Numbered from the stretch's first letter, positions 15,158 through 28,949 are shown. The stretch: DNA of 64,000 bases from Heliocybe sulcata (GCA_004369045.1 ML213503.1:2788924-2852923); one strand, 5' to 3'. Program-made: numbers and translations. Notes: generated from the letters alone by a model not told the origin.

Positions 15158-15738
15158 CTACCAGAAGCAAACCCGTATGTTTGGGCTGGGATATGACGGG
15201 TGGTTTTGCGCTAGATTATATCCACGTGTGTTTTCATCTCTGGCTCATTATATCCTATCCAGGGCCTTCCTTGTTCTGTAGATGAGCGGATTGGATCGTT
15301 CTATTTCATGGACGATATCTGATGACGTCCCTCTCGTAAGTGATGAGCTAAATCTTCAGATAAGATGGAAGAGGTACAAGCGAAGAAACATCATATACAG
15401 GCTTGTAGAAGTGTAGCAAGGTCAAAAAATGGGGTTGTCAAGACAATAATTCAGAACTAATTTCAGTGAGATCAGATAGGAGATGATAACAAGTCGACAC
15501 GGCACCACAGGTAAGGCAACAGAGACAGTGAACTGACATTAAAGCGACGATGCAGACCTCCAAGACGTGAAGATAGAAATGCATAACTCCTCCGAACTCG
15601 AAACGTGTAACAAAACAACCACAGCTGGTAGCGTCCGACCGAGAATGTCATAATCATAGTTGTGAAGCAAGAAGAGAGTTCATGATGGTTTGATAATATA
15701 GCATGCCGTGAGCCTGCACACGGCAACCCGCGGGATAT
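15158..15738. other. Convergent 3' flanks of choline kinase and CCCH gene
   Basis: Both neighbours end here, so this should hold two 3' untranslated regions and polyadenylation sites. An open minus-strand frame (15726-15472) has no family match. The block 15410-15470 is A-rich on plus. Nothing else is seen. Confidence 0.5.
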
Positions 15739-15752
15739 CTAACCCTCAGCGA

Positions 15753-18562
15753 TCATATCCACGACTTTTCTGAGAGGCGAGACCCTCCGACAGGCACCTC
15801 CCAGTGGCCGCCAGCCTTCATCTCGACGTTGGGGCTGCCGGGGTACGCGGGCGCTAGGTGGCTGCTGCGCGACAAGCTCGACCAGTTGCCTGCGCTCCCT
15901 GACCTCATGTGTCCGCTGGCGCGGGGAGTAGCGAGGCTATTGATAGTGTTGGACATCCCGAGAGATGAAGGGTGGCTAGTGGCCGGCTGAGGGGAGTTGA
16001 AGTCCAATGCCACTTCAGTCCCGTTGAAAGAGTGGCGGACATTGGGGTCAATGGACGTATTCTTTGGGAGACGGGGCTGCGGCGTCGTTAAAACAGGCTG
16101 CGTAGAAAGACATGAAATGCCCACCTGAGGGAGTTCGGAGCGACCGTTGTGTCTTCCGCCGAAATCGGGACCAGCAGTAACAGGCCCAGGGGACATGGCA
16201 CTGACTTGAGTGTTGGTGTGCATGAGGCCCGAACCCCCGTTGGTCGGGAAGGTCGGATAAGCAGACTTGTTTTCTTTGGCGACCGATGCGCCCAAAGACG
16301 AGATGTCAAGTTTCAGCGAACCGAGTGGAGGACGTCCGCTCGGCATGGCACTAGTGGGCGTGGCGATGGCGTCCTCCTGGCTGCGTCTGGCAGAAATACG
16401 AACGAGGAGGGATGTAGATGCATCGTTAGGGTCGCTGTTGGACCGGTCACGTCCACCGCCGTTGGCTGGCGGCGGAGGACCCTCTGGAGTGGGCGCGCCA
16501 GTCGGCAATTCCGTATGGATGAAGCAGCACCTCTTTCCATACGGGCATGAGCCAGAGACCCAGAACGTCTGAAGGGACAGTATTAAATAACGAAAACATG
16601 AAAGAATGTGATATCACTCACCCTGCAGATCTCCGTCTTGTACTGTAGAACAATGACGTTGTCAGCACGCCGCACAAAGGAACGGTGACAGATCGAACAT
16701 ACCTTAGGGTGCCGTGGAACTTTCCTAACCTCGTCCTCGCCATGAGCGAACTGACACTTGGTTCCGTACCGACACGTCCCCTTCTCCTCCCAACTACGGC
16801 ACAACTCGGTCTTGTACAAGCCCAACTTGCGGTTATTAGCACTCGGCCCATTGGCATTCGAAGCAGTCGTCGTCCCCGAGTCGCTTCCTACGCCCGAGCC
16901 ACCCGTGAGGTTGACAGCAGCGGCACCGACGGGCAGACCCTGGGACAACACCCCCGGATACGCACCCGTGTACTGCGCCTGCAGCTGTGCGGCCGCAAGC
17001 GCCTGGGCAGTAACGAGATCAGGTGCAGCAGGCGGGTACATGTCCTGACGCGGGAAGAACTGGTTGGCATACATGGCCTGCAGAGCCGGGTTGGCACCAG
17101 CCATGGCAGGCGGGTACATGCCCGGGGCAGGACCGCCGGCGCCAGCGAACGCCTGCATGTTTTGCAAGAGCGCGAGCGCAGCCGGGTCGCGGAGCGTCGC
17201 ACCCGGATCCGAAGCGGAATGCTGGTGCGCTTGCCGAGCTACGCCGTGCTGCTGCTGGACGCGCGCCACCGCAGGGTGCGGCTCCGAATTTTGAAGCATC
17301 ATCTCGTACATCTGCTGTGCACTGAACGGAAGTTGGGACGGCTGAGGAGCCGGGTATGCGAAGCTGGTAGGGCTCGGGAGGAGACCCTGCAGCTGAGGGG
17401 CGAATGCGCTCTGCGGAGGCTGAGGTTGAGAGTAGTTTGGCACCTGGTTGGACACATTGGCTGGGGCGCGGATCGGGCCCCGGCCTTGGAATTGCTGCTG
17501 GGGCTGCTGCCTCGACAAGCCAGGGTTCCTCTGCATGTTGTACTCAGGCTCTTCCTGGCGGTTATAGTCCTGGGCAGACGGCCCCGCCGACTGTTGCTGC
17601 GACCGCAACAGAGTCGGGAACGCCGCAACGCTGGGATACATGGGGGACTCCGCTTGGTTACCCTTGCCGCTCGCCGCTTGCCATTGCTGCTGTTGCTGAC
17701 CAGCTAGCTCTCCGGGCGAGCCCGTCTGGACTGGACTGGCGCTTGCGTGCTGCAGCCTCTGTAGCTCCGCTGCCGACAACCCTCCACTATATGAATGAGG
17801 ACGTTCGCGAGTGTTCACTTTGGGCGGGGCCAAAGCTGCGACGTGGAGGTTGTGACCAGCGGTGGAACGCACGGATGACTGCGAACCTGAGCCGGACGTA
17901 TCCGTAGAAGAACCGCGGGAGTGAGAGGCCAGGTTCAGATGCTTGTCAGACGAATGGGGCGACGAGGAGTCGATGCTGGCCTGGGAAGACGTGTCCAGAG
18001 AACTGCCTTCATGGTACTGACCCATCGCGCTCCCGCCCATCTTGCCTTGTGGCGGTGTATGGGCCTGACTATGCGAGCCGTCACCGCTTCCGATCTTCAA
18101 TCTCATGATTTCATCTGCCAAATCCCACTCCGCAGGAGAGATGTCAGAATCAACTAGTTGACCAGCATTGTTGAACCGCCAACGATTGTTGGTGTTTTGC
18201 CCAATCACGGTACGCTCAGCAGCCAGCTTCTGGTTGTCACCGGGAGAGCCGCGCTGGTTCATAAAGGACGGAGAGAGCGACTTCCGCGTCACCCGATTGG
18301 AACTCTGGTGAGGAGGCGTGAGTGACTCTTGATTCTGACGCCGCTAGATCATCGAGATTAGCACATAGCCTCGACGATCGCGGTGATGAATAATGGGCCA
18401 AAACCAACTTACATCTTGCCCACGGATGGAATGCTCACGCGTCTGCGACCAATCGAGAGTGATGGACGTTTTGGCTTGGTTGGCTAACGGAGAGAGGATT
18501 TCCTGCGACGTGGAAGAGAAGAAACTGCTCCCCGCTGGAGATGCCGTAACGATTTCTTGCAT
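15753..18562 (-). CDS. Tandem CCCH zinc-finger protein, TTP/Cth2 type
   Basis: RNA-binding protein that probably binds AU-rich elements in mRNA 3' ends and promotes decay. Exon 1 from the ATG at 18562 reads [15 protein letters not shown]; after an intron the long low-complexity region follows (Ser, Gln, Pro, Ala-rich, 18290-16850). Finger 1 is [20 protein letters not shown] with CQFAH (C-x8-C-x5-C-x3-H). Finger 2 starts YKTEICR and, across an intron, continues [18 protein letters not shown], the same spacing. The linker between the fingers is 18 residues, as in TTP. Each finger has the YKTE(L/I) lead-in. An intron at 16643-16702 lies within the linker and another inside finger 2. The C-terminal half is Ser/Pro-rich. 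The end is unsure: this frame stops at 15753, but a second frame reading [13 protein letters not shown] to a TAG at 15739 looks equally natural. Confidence 0.88.
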
Positions 18563-20929
18563 TTAAACTGCGCCACGCCGATGGTCAGCAGCCAGCAGGG
18601 ACAGGTTCCTGCGGGGCAACGCACCAGTTAATTATAAGTTGCACGGCCTGGGGATGATTGCTTGATAATAGACGATATTGAAGGAGATATGAGAGAATAA
18701 TCAAGTGCTGAGAGAGGAACGATGCTTGATGACGATTGCGACGGATGATGGAGACGTTGCGAGTATAGGTGAAGAATAGATAGCCCTCTACCGGCCGCTG
18801 CAGCGCTTTCCGACAGATACAAAGAGAAAGACCGTCTAGAAGAGAAAAGACTAGATAGGTATAAAAAGCTGGATGCAGTGAGCACGTTAGGAGGTCGTGA
18901 GGTTCAGTCGCGTGTACTGAGTAGTTCTTGATGGAACGGAGCAGAATCGGTAGCAGAAAATGGGCTGTAGAGACCAGAACGAGCAGAGACGAGCGACACG
19001 GAATCGTAGGACACTCTGGTACGAGTGCAAGGAGGGAAAGGCAAGGCAGGGGGCAGGTCGAGGGTCTGATTGCAACGTGCCCGACAGACCTTCGCGTCGG
19101 TGATTGCCAACCTTTTATGAATTGGCCCCAGCTTGCCCCGTCAACACGCCCAAAGCTCGTGCACTCTCTGAATTTATTTTCCTTTCACATCGATGTGTAT
19201 ACCTGCTCTCACTCTCCTGGTATTATGGCAGTAGAAAGTAATCTGCAATGTTGTGTGCAGATGTGCCCGCACCGCACGTAGAGAGAGCAACAGCCACAAC
19301 AACCCCGTTCTTTTCCACGCCGCTCCATTAGGAAGAGGCCGGGTCTTGGGTGCATTTTAACTTGCATTCTACTGACCATATGACTGTCCTATACTCTGTC
19401 GATCTCTTCTCTTACCTTATATCCTTGTAAGCCTTGCCTGACCCATGCGCACATAGGTACTCAACCAGCCAGCCAAACTGTCTCCGTGAGCGGCGCTTAA
19501 GCGCTTTTATATGCCGCGGCCCATCAGCGCGGGGTCTTCAGCCTCGATATCGGGACATCACAGTTCAAATAACGGAACCCCATACGGCTGGGTACGTCTT
19601 GCCCGCAGCAGAGTATACCTACCGAGCTCTTCGATCAATTCTACAGCCCTGCTGCCCGCACCCAGTGGCCAAGTCAATTTGAATGCATTACGTCCAAACG
19701 TGCAGCTATCGTGATCGATCGCACCTTACACACCGCAAGTACTTGGTTCCTTCAAGGCCCCAGCACTACCTCCAGCAACCCCGTCGTGGATTCTATGGAG
19801 CCTCCTCCAACTTGAAGCTCTATACATAACGCTGGGTCGCGATAGAACATCGCCAGCCGGTCGGCCTATCCGGCAAACCTTCCTGTGTTGTGGACGAGCC
19901 ACTTTCACCACCAGCCTCCAGCCTCATGTTTCCTGAGTTAATCCACGACACAGCTAGGTCTCATTAACGTTATTTTCAGCTGAAATTCGCCTGCCCCAGC
20001 GGCATTCTCGCTCCCACCGTATGTTCGGGCCAATAAAACGACACATTGTTTTACAAATCACAAGCACGAATCAGACATGCTTACGTCCGGGCAAAGGAAC
20101 TACGGACCGCTGTCAAGCGCTTAATCGTGCTCTCCCGGGATCCATTTGTTACACGGCTGTCTTGTTCAACTCCCCTTGTCCTCTGCATCAGCTATCCAAT
20201 CATCTCTCCTGCATCTCGAGCCCGCGATCCCGCCTCAGCATGTTCACAGTCCACACCCGCTATCCAGGTCTCGGACCGGCATTCAGCCTGTTTACCCTGC
20301 ATCTCTGCTGCTTACCCAGATCTCAACCATACGCCCGGCGATCCATATTCCTTCGCTTCGGATATCCCGCTCGCCCGACTGTCGTCAGCTCGAGCTCAAG
20401 AATATAGGATCTGCACTATACCACTCTGGACGCGAATGATAGCACGGCCTCGTGATGTCCATCCGATTCTCAAGTCTATCTGCTCTCGCTCCCGCTGCAT
20501 CTTCTTTCGTCCGTTGTCGATCCACTGGTTCCTTCGAGCCCGCAAAACAACGTGTACGATCGGATCGGACGCCGATTTCTCGGAAAGCGACGTCTGCTTG
20601 CGCCAATCCTCAACGCCTTCCGCCCACCAGGGACTGGGTGGAGGTGAACATATCATGCCAACGACTATATTTCTTGACCCTGGAAACACGGTAAATCTAT
20701 GGCGGCCATGAAAGTCTGGCTCCCGGGTAGCTGGAGTTCGCAGGACGGATCGTCGTCAGCCTGCTTTCAGCGGACGATAATGCTCTCCCGCCCCCGAATT
20801 AGCTGGGACGTAAAACTGCCCAGGAAGCCCAGACACGATGCAAGCAGGCCAAATTATGGGATTAAAATACATCGTAATACAAATCCCTGTCTACTAGTTG
20901 CGGGACCAGAATACATCTTTGCAACTCGC
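18563..20929. other. Long intergenic region upstream of CCCH gene
   Basis: The part next to the CCCH gene (18563-18900) is pyrimidine-rich on minus and a minus TATA-like cataaaa lies near 19113-19119, fitting a long leader and promoter for that gene. From about 20050 to 20640 the plus strand is strongly C/T-rich and contains a 221-codon open frame (20046-20711) of Ser/Pro/Arg-rich low-complexity sequence that resembles no family. A short ATG-led exon-like piece (MPTTIFLDPGNT then gtaaat) lies at 20655. No gene could be supported. Confidence 0.4.
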
Positions 20930-23900
20930 TTATGCGTCTGCCAATCGGGGAGATCAGCAGTGAATAAGCCGAAGGAGCGGCAGGACGAATAACAGACTCA
21001 CAGTAGGATGTACCAACCAGCATGGTGGACAAGTCTTGTAACTGGTCTTCGTTGAAGGCTTGCTGGTCCTTATGCCAGGTATCCTATAATTGTCAAATGA
21101 GACAACAGAGCGACGATAGGAAAGAAAATGCATACCTGATGGGTCTAGGCAACACCAATGACGTCAATAGATTAAATTATCAGAAACCAAATGATCAACA
21201 GGATGAGCGTACCTTCTTGAATTCAGAGGCGCACTTCCGGATCGTCGTAGAGACAGGCGGGGGATCGGTCGAATGTCTAGCCAATACTGCCACGATGCGG
21301 TTGCGTTAGACATCTGAAGCTTGAAACGCAGTGGAGACCAAAGGAGCCTCACCTTCGGTCAAGGAGGGCATCCACTTCTCAACAGAATACGGGAAACTCT
21401 CCAGCAGCGCGCATAACCCCAAAATTGCCGAATGCAAAGTCCGCAGCAAGTCTGCATACTGAGAGTCCTGACGATTAGGTAGCTTCGTCTTCCTCGCCAG
21501 TGCGACGAAGCGGTTCTGAATTCGGCGTGACGTCAGTAGTAGGTCCAGGCGTACCCGTCTAAGCTGGGATATATTTACCTTGAGAGGGACAATCTTCTGC
21601 CGCTGCGAGCATCTCACCAACCCGGACAGCACCTTCGAGCTCATCTCGCGCACCTCGACATTCTCGTCCGCGAGGCAGGCAAGCAGGACGTCCATGACAG
21701 CCGAGATCGACTTGTCGGGAATAGTGAGGAGATTGCGGAAGAAAAATACGACCAGACTCGGTAGCACGTTCAATCGTACCCGCCACGACTGTATTTTGTT
21801 AGACCAATAGCAAGAACCTCGCCCACTAATACACGTACTTTGGCGGATTTGAGAGCGCCGACGTAGACATCCAGGATCTTCTCGATATATTCTACCGGTG
21901 GTGTGACGGCTGACAGAACGTACAGGACCGCAGAGCTGTAAGTCTGGAGCTCAGAGCTATCACTGAGTTCTGTCATAGCAAGGATCTCTGGACTGGGTAA
22001 TTGTTGGCATATTGTATGAAATAAACCACATGTAAGACGAACTTACAGCATCACAGTAATATACGGGAACATCATGCATGCTTGAGGCCCGTAGGATGAT
22101 ACCCATATCCATTGCAGTACTGTGGTAAGAGGACGTCAGGATCAGTGTCGGGAATCCCTCAAACGTGTGACATACGCGTCAACCCGACTTTGTCGTACTG
22201 TTGTATGACGATATTAGACACTGGCAGTCACGACTTCGGGTTATTCGACTTACTTGTGACTGACTGACTCTAGGTGGAGGCAGTCGCTCCTCCTTCCACA
22301 CTTGAAGCTCTTCTACGATATTTGATAGGCGATCGAGGTATGGTGCTTCCCTGATACAGCACGGTAGTAAGTCATTCATATACTTCCAAATAAGACCACA
22401 AGTCATCCGTACCGTATGTGCAGTGGATCGTCCGAATTTACACAGGCCTGAACAAACGCGTCCGCTGATGAGTATGCAGGCTGCCATTTTGACCGCAGCA
22501 ACACATAGAGAAGCTGTGCGATATGGGCGCGAATCTAAGAGACATTGAGCACAACCATGGGCTGTGTAGCATAGGTCCACCTACTTCAGCGTAGCCCGTG
22601 TTAGCATTCGTGATACAAAGTTCGAAGTAACGATCCGCCTGTCCAGAGAAGCGAGGACCAAGACAGTCTACGAGAACAGCGAACATAGAGAGTGTCTTGC
22701 TCACTAAAGCCATAATTAGGGGAAAAGTATAGGCGGAGCATCTGGAACCTACTCTCGAAGGCAGAGTCGCCGTGGAACTCCAGAGGGAGCTTGAGTATCC
22801 AATCCACCAACAAACGGTTCCGCCGAGGATCCCAGTCGGCCAATTGCAGCTACAAGAAACAGCTTAGGGAACTTATCAAAGACATACAGGCACAATGATC
22901 TTACCGTGAATACGCTCTCCCAGAACGGGAGCGTATCGGGTTTGATCTGAGAGAATATCCTGTCCAGGCGGGTCATGGTCCAACTCCACAGCTTCTCTGA
23001 CCAAATCTTTGGCCAATGTTTCGAGCCTAATGTGCGTGAGTATAGACGGCGTCATGACTTGAAGATTAGAATACCTCGCCAGAGGCCAACTAGCATTTCT
23101 CCTCCGCCTCTCTGTTTGAACTTGTCCGCGTCCGACAACAGAGGATCAATAGCGGACAGGATAGAATCGAGCTTGCTACCACCAAGCATCTTGGCTGAAT
23201 TCCAGGTGAGATAACAGCCATGAAATCGATTAAACCCAACAGACTCAATGTTTTCGCAAAAACCGCATTATCGGAGCGCAAGTCTGTTGTGCCCCCATTC
23301 TTATTCGATTCTTGACTCCACAGCTCAGCCAGCTTTTGAAAGTATGCGTCGTTAGCCGCATGATCCATCACTTCCAGAGCAGGCTTCGAGTGAAGCTCCC
23401 ATTCCGGAAAGGAAGAGACTTCAGCAGCGGGTAGATACGCTTTTATGTCACCTGTCCAAGCAAAGAAACCGGTCTCGATCTTGTCCACATATGGATCGCT
23501 GTCATGTACTGTTAAGAAAGCTTCGGAGAATACAGGTCTGGGCATACCTTTGGCTTACGCTCGGAGCCGGGGGATACTGAAGGAACTGCAGAATCCGTAT
23601 TTCGTCTTCAACAGGAATGCGGCGCAGCAGCGGACTTCGCCATTGTTCTAGCCAAAGCTCTTCGCTGGTTTTAGCGTATGTCCGCATCTTGACAAATGTA
23701 CAAAGCTTGACCACGGCACTGCCAGACAATGTAGTCTAGCACTGGATAAAGATTGCGGACGCTTACCGTTGCGAGTACGCCCGTATCGTGGCATGAGGAC
23801 TGACGGTGTGCTCGAGAAGAAACTGTGCCAGCATGGGCGGTGTATGAGCATCGCGCCGAAGCAGTCCGTACATGAACCTGATGGCCATCTGCACGTATCT

Positions 23901-26900
23901 CCACTGCAACATATGAGATGCAGCAGAACCCTGGTGGACGAACTGCGCTCACATGCGTAGTCGGCTTCAATGCAAGGCTCAGGATCGAAGAGAGCTACGC
24001 CAGAATTAGCACCGAATGGTTACTGTAAGCGGGGAAACGAATCACAGTATGTTGATATGCGGACTCTCTTGCGGAAGCGCGAATACCGGCCTTCCCAGCT
24101 GCCTCTTTGAGAAGGTCCTCGTCAATTGTTGACGTGAACTCGACTTCGAGGTCATTAAGGATGGCATCTATAGCAGGAGTTTCTTCGGCGTACGAGTCGG
24201 TATGAACAGCTTCTTCAGAAAGGTGCACAAGACAGTCGTGGGCAAGGCTTGCAACAAGTTGTTGAATGGACGGCTGCGAGACGTTATTAGTGCACACTTA
24301 CTGATGGCGTCATATACACACTTTCTCTTGATGCTGACACTCAAGCAAAGCGCTCAGATATTTACCATGAGAGACGCGATCTTATGGGATGGGATGAATG
24401 CAAAGTGTGGATGAGGGCGCCGTTGTCCACTCACCAGCCAACGTGTAAGATGCTGTGCCCAGATTAGCCATACTGCTATGACTCAAACGAGGTACACACA
24501 CCGATGCCTTTGTTCCAGAGGACATACAACGCCCCTTTCATACGGTCAGGGTCGTTACCTTTACCCAGTGCGTTGAACAATGTCGGCAATATGAAGCGCG
24601 TGGAGCGGACGTAATACTGAGCAGAGTTAGCAACTAGTCCCGGTACGGGACGGTGACACCACTCACTCCACAAGTATTGTGTAGAATAGCTTGAGATTGC
24701 CTGGTCTGGGTCATTAGCATAGTCTACAGAGGAAGCTACCTAGTGCTTACCTTCTGACTCTCGTATATGGAGACAACGATAACTCCACCAAGTCGTGCAG
24801 AAGCGTATCATCAAGTTCCGATCTACGCCGATACAGTGCGTGCATATAGACCCTTCCGCTGTGATAGACTTGAGCCCGTTTCACCCAGACCAGACGAGAG
24901 TTTTGCCGTTGCTTTGGCCACATGCGATGGAGCCTTCAAGTTCAGTTAGCGCGGGAACAAAGACCTGCTCCAGGCACTGACTCTCTAGCTTGTGCAAAGT
25001 TCTTCTGCAGAGAATCGAAGTTTCCCCTGGTCATCCCGTAGTTGAGCAGGAACACATCGATAGACTTGGCAACAGCTACCACAGCGTCAATGTGGTCTTC
25101 CCCTTGCTGCCCCCCTCTAAGGGCCTGAGCTGCGAGATGGATAACGCGACCGTATCGAGCCCGCGCTTCAGCGGCTTTCCGATAGCGTGGATCGCTAGGG
25201 TCAGTGAGAGTAAATCCGGCGTTGACATCCAATGATGTCACGAGAAGACCAGCAACTTCCGTTTCATCATCAATGCAGGGATTGGCTACCTCCTTAACAC
25301 CCTCTTTGTAGAATGTGGACAGTCCACTCCAAATGGATCTGGCTACGTTGATGTAACTGCCGGAAAATGATTATAGCAAGAGACAAACGCTCAGTGAGTG
25401 CTCTCACCGGCAGAAATCATTGCGCAAAATATTGTCCATGCCGCCGCTCGATTCAAGGAGGCTCTCCACCTTTGATAAGGCAGTTGCACCGATGGTATCG
25501 ATTATCTCCAAAACGAACTGGATTTCGTCGTCTCCAGGGACTGGGAAGACTAAGCATTGAGCTCTTCCCGCATACGGTGCTCTCACGTACCGTGCCATTC
25601 TATCTCAATGTCCTTAGATTCGTACAACTGACCCCAGTGCACGTTATGGTCTTGATTAAAACCTGGAAAATGTGAGTACGCCAGGGAATCCATACCACCA
25701 TTATCATTACCTGGATCGTTCCACTGCTCCGTGTTGACAAATCGACTGTTCAGGGGATAGACTCCGATCAACGTGTGCATGATCCTGGTGATCAGACGGC
25801 CAGTGCTGTTATATCCACGTTCATTCTTCGTCTTCTCCACTAATAGAGACAATAGGTCGAGGACTTCTTTCCTGTGCTTCAACAGCTGCACCGGCACCAT
25901 CAGCATCACGACCGCACAAGGTCATAGTTAATCCATACCGCGGATCCACCGTAGCCCAAGCACCCGCGCAAGATGGACAAATCTGAGACGAATTAGTCCG
26001 CTGGCCCTGAGTATCATCGAAGAAACTTACTCCAGTGCAAAGTCGTGTCAGACGGAACAGCCGTATGCGCAGAAGTCGTCCTAACACTGGACGCACCATG
26101 CTTCAACTCCTCCCTGATCTGCATCGCACAGAACGGGAAGAACTTATCCATCGTTTCTTGCGGCTTCACTCTGGCAAGACACGCGACAAGCTGTCCAAAC
26201 GCTCGGACAGCATTACTCTTCGCATTGGTAGTTCCGTAGTCGTAAACCAACTTCAACACGAGGTCGAACAGCTGGTCGGACAGATGCAAACAGACCACAT
26301 CCAGCGTGCTCTTGATAGACTTCAGCACGTTCTCCTCCTGCTTGCCGCCCGTCGTGCCCCTTTTCCCTCCTTCCTCTGGTAGGTTCTCAAACAGGGCAAG
26401 GACGCGGCGAAACAGAGCCGTCACCCAATCTGGAAGAAGTAGGTACACTATGAATGACGCATACACATGATACTGTTTGAGTTTCTCTTACCAGCGAAGC
26501 CTGCGGTACTCTCCCTAACGAGAGCCCTCTCTTCATCCCTATCCAGCGTAGGACCGGCCGCTGCGAGAGAGTCGGGCAGACGAGCGTCCACATCGACATC
26601 CATTTGTTCCTCAGGTGGTGCATCGCCCGTCAGCGGTAATCCCGATTGGTGAATCGACAAGTCGCCGATCTTCATGTGCTGCACCGTAGCGACAATGAAC
26701 ATGGCCGCACAGACCGTCTTAACGTGGTCGTTCTGCGTTCGAGGTCAGTAAGCCAATAAGGGTGGCAACTGATATGTATTGTGCACACACCAAATCAATA
26801 CCGGGCAGACACAGCTCAAGCAGTGGCACAACATGCTTCTGCCCACCAAGCCAAATACTCTCCGACACGAGCGGCAGCGAAACACCCGAAAGCATACTCA

Positions 26901-28914
26901 ACACCGCCGTCGTCCGGTGAGTTTCGTTGACGACTTCTAACCCCGAGTATGCCCGTTCCAATAATTCGGGCATGATAACATTGGGCTCCAAGAACGCCAG
27001 CGCACGGAGCGTCCCTTGCGCATAGCTCATCGATATCTGGTCCTTGGAGAACATGGCCAGAAGCGCGGGCGTACGGAGTATGTTGACGAACGCTCGCCGT
27101 ATCGCGGGCGTGAGCCTCTGAGCCTTGAATGCATTTATCAGTCGTCTACTATTACGACGAGATACGTAAGGGCATGAAGCATACCGCCGGAGTCTTGCAA
27201 GCATCTTGCCGTTCCTCGTTCCATCGTCTGCTGAACTCACTTGCCAGTCGGTGTAAAAATCCAGTCAGCTAATGAAGGATGAATACAGCGGTCATAAACC
27301 CGTATGTTATCGACCCTCACGCTTGTAGTCCACGGCCCGGAGTTCGAGGGATGAAAAAATGATTCAGTGCTGGTAATAAGCCGGTCCAAGCTGTCCAGAG
27401 CTCGCGATCCGGCCAAGTAACCGGCCAACGACTCTGATTCCGAACCACTGGGTGGCGTGACACCGTCTTCGCGTACAGGACCGTCGACGGACATGGAGTA
27501 TATAATCATTTTTGCCAGTGCACCTGATCAATAGTTCAGATCAGTGGACCGTAGGCTCGACAACAGCTGGACACACTTGGTCTACTGATTGCCTTCTTAA
27601 TGCGCAGGGACTGTCTGTCCGCCATTGAGTCGGCATGAGCGCCGGTCGTGCTAGCGCCCTGCAATGTTCCAAGATATATGCATCAGGTAAACCGTTACAG
27701 ACGGAGTAAAGTACTCACTCTGGTTGCACCAACTGGAACGTCTGTTACGATGATTCTGGTTAGTAGGCTCTGGATACCAGTGAATCTCAAAAGCACCAAC
27801 TCATCGAACCCAGCGCCTTTCCCATGAGGAAAGTCCATTGTTCTTGCGTCCAGATTCCAACATCTTTCCAGCGAGCACCGCCTTCCTCTCCTGCATCACC
27901 TTCAGGGCCCGCTATATGCTCTTCAGAGAGATCGCCGACCAACTCCAGAAACCGGTCGTCCACGACCGTGGAATTGAAAGCCTCCCAAATCTTCAAGAGC
28001 GGGGGTAAGTAGAGGTGGCAGTGTGTCGGTGGTAAGAATGAAGTGACCACCGGAATCATGGTCAGATACGTCTATGTCAGAGCAGTGAGCTGTTGCATAT
28101 CATGAGCCACATGAGGGTCTGCTATGAACGCACATCCTTTGTAAAAAGTGGCAGGAACGTAGAGAGCATGCTCTGTATCTCGTCTGCAGGATAATAGCGC
28201 TGGCATAGTTCCGCAACATATAATAGGATATTGATAACATTACGCCTGACGTATAATTCATAAGATCGTGTCTCGATGCGCGTGCCACTGCCACTTACGA
28301 CGAATCCAGAATGCGCTTCTTCGGCCACAGCTCTTTCTGCAGAACCTTCCACAGATCCTGCCAAGACAGCTGGAGGTCCCATGCCTCCAGCTTCCGCCTC
28401 ATACCAGGCTTGTTCGACAGCAGACGCGACAGCATATCGGCCCAGCTGCGAATCACTCGGGGTTCTATACCAGGAAGCAAGCACAACTCGTAGTACAGTC
28501 GTACAATCTTGGCTCGAAGGACTTTAGAGATGGGATATCGCATGAGGAGCCAACTTGCAGCAGAGTGGCATGAGCCCAGAGAACTACGATCATCGTGAGG
28601 AGACAAACTGACCACTGCAGCATCCCATCCCAAGTCGTGAGCACTAGCCAATTCTTGGTCTTGGCGCATACCGCGATCCGCCCGACGATATACTCCAGCT
28701 TCGCTTGCATATCCTCTACAGCCTCGCATTCATACGGCACGGACTTGAGGTACGTGCGCAGCGATGCCAGCTGCTGGTCATACGCCCCCTCGTCCACCTC
28801 TGGGGTATCTATGGACGGCGTCCCGGAGCTGTACATGTCCTCGTCCTCCATCCTGGTCCCGGAGCTATCTTCCAGCCCAAGGTGCGTGAACAAAGCAAAG
28901 TTCTGGGAATTCAT
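20930..28914 (-). CDS. BLM10: Proteasome activator BLM10 / PA200 (PSME4)
   Basis: Giant HEAT-repeat solenoid that caps the 20S proteasome and opens its gate in an ATP-independent way; linked to proteasome assembly, DNA repair and histone turnover. The N-terminus from the ATG at 28914 reads MNSQNFALFTHLGLEDSSG. The exons, more than twenty with short introns, carry recognisable family segments: TYLKSVPYECEAVEDMQAKL near 28740, WDPRRNRLLVDWILKLP near 22820, and the well-conserved C-terminal part LLACLADENVEVREMSSKVL, SGLVRCSQRQ, LRTLHSAILGLCALLESFPY and SVEKWMPSLTE at 21700-21360. The last intron (about 21000-20938) joins TSY to YA and a stop, giving the terminal Tyr-Tyr-Ala that inserts into the 20S alpha ring. 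Size fits a protein of nearly 2,000 residues. It is divergent from AIM18, with four ACGCGT boxes between. Confidence 0.93.
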
Positions 28915-28949
28915 GATCTCAATCACAATTCTTCCTGGGATACAGAGAC

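Noticed and set aside
16685-17707. 340-codon open frame on plus, antisense to the CCCH gene
   Set aside because: It mirrors the low-complexity Gln/Pro/Ala region of the real gene; Arg/Leu-rich and without family pattern or splice signals.
20046-20711. 221-codon plus frame as a gene
   Set aside because: Ser/Pro/Arg-rich low complexity, no family, and other frames are open over the same C/T-rich bases.
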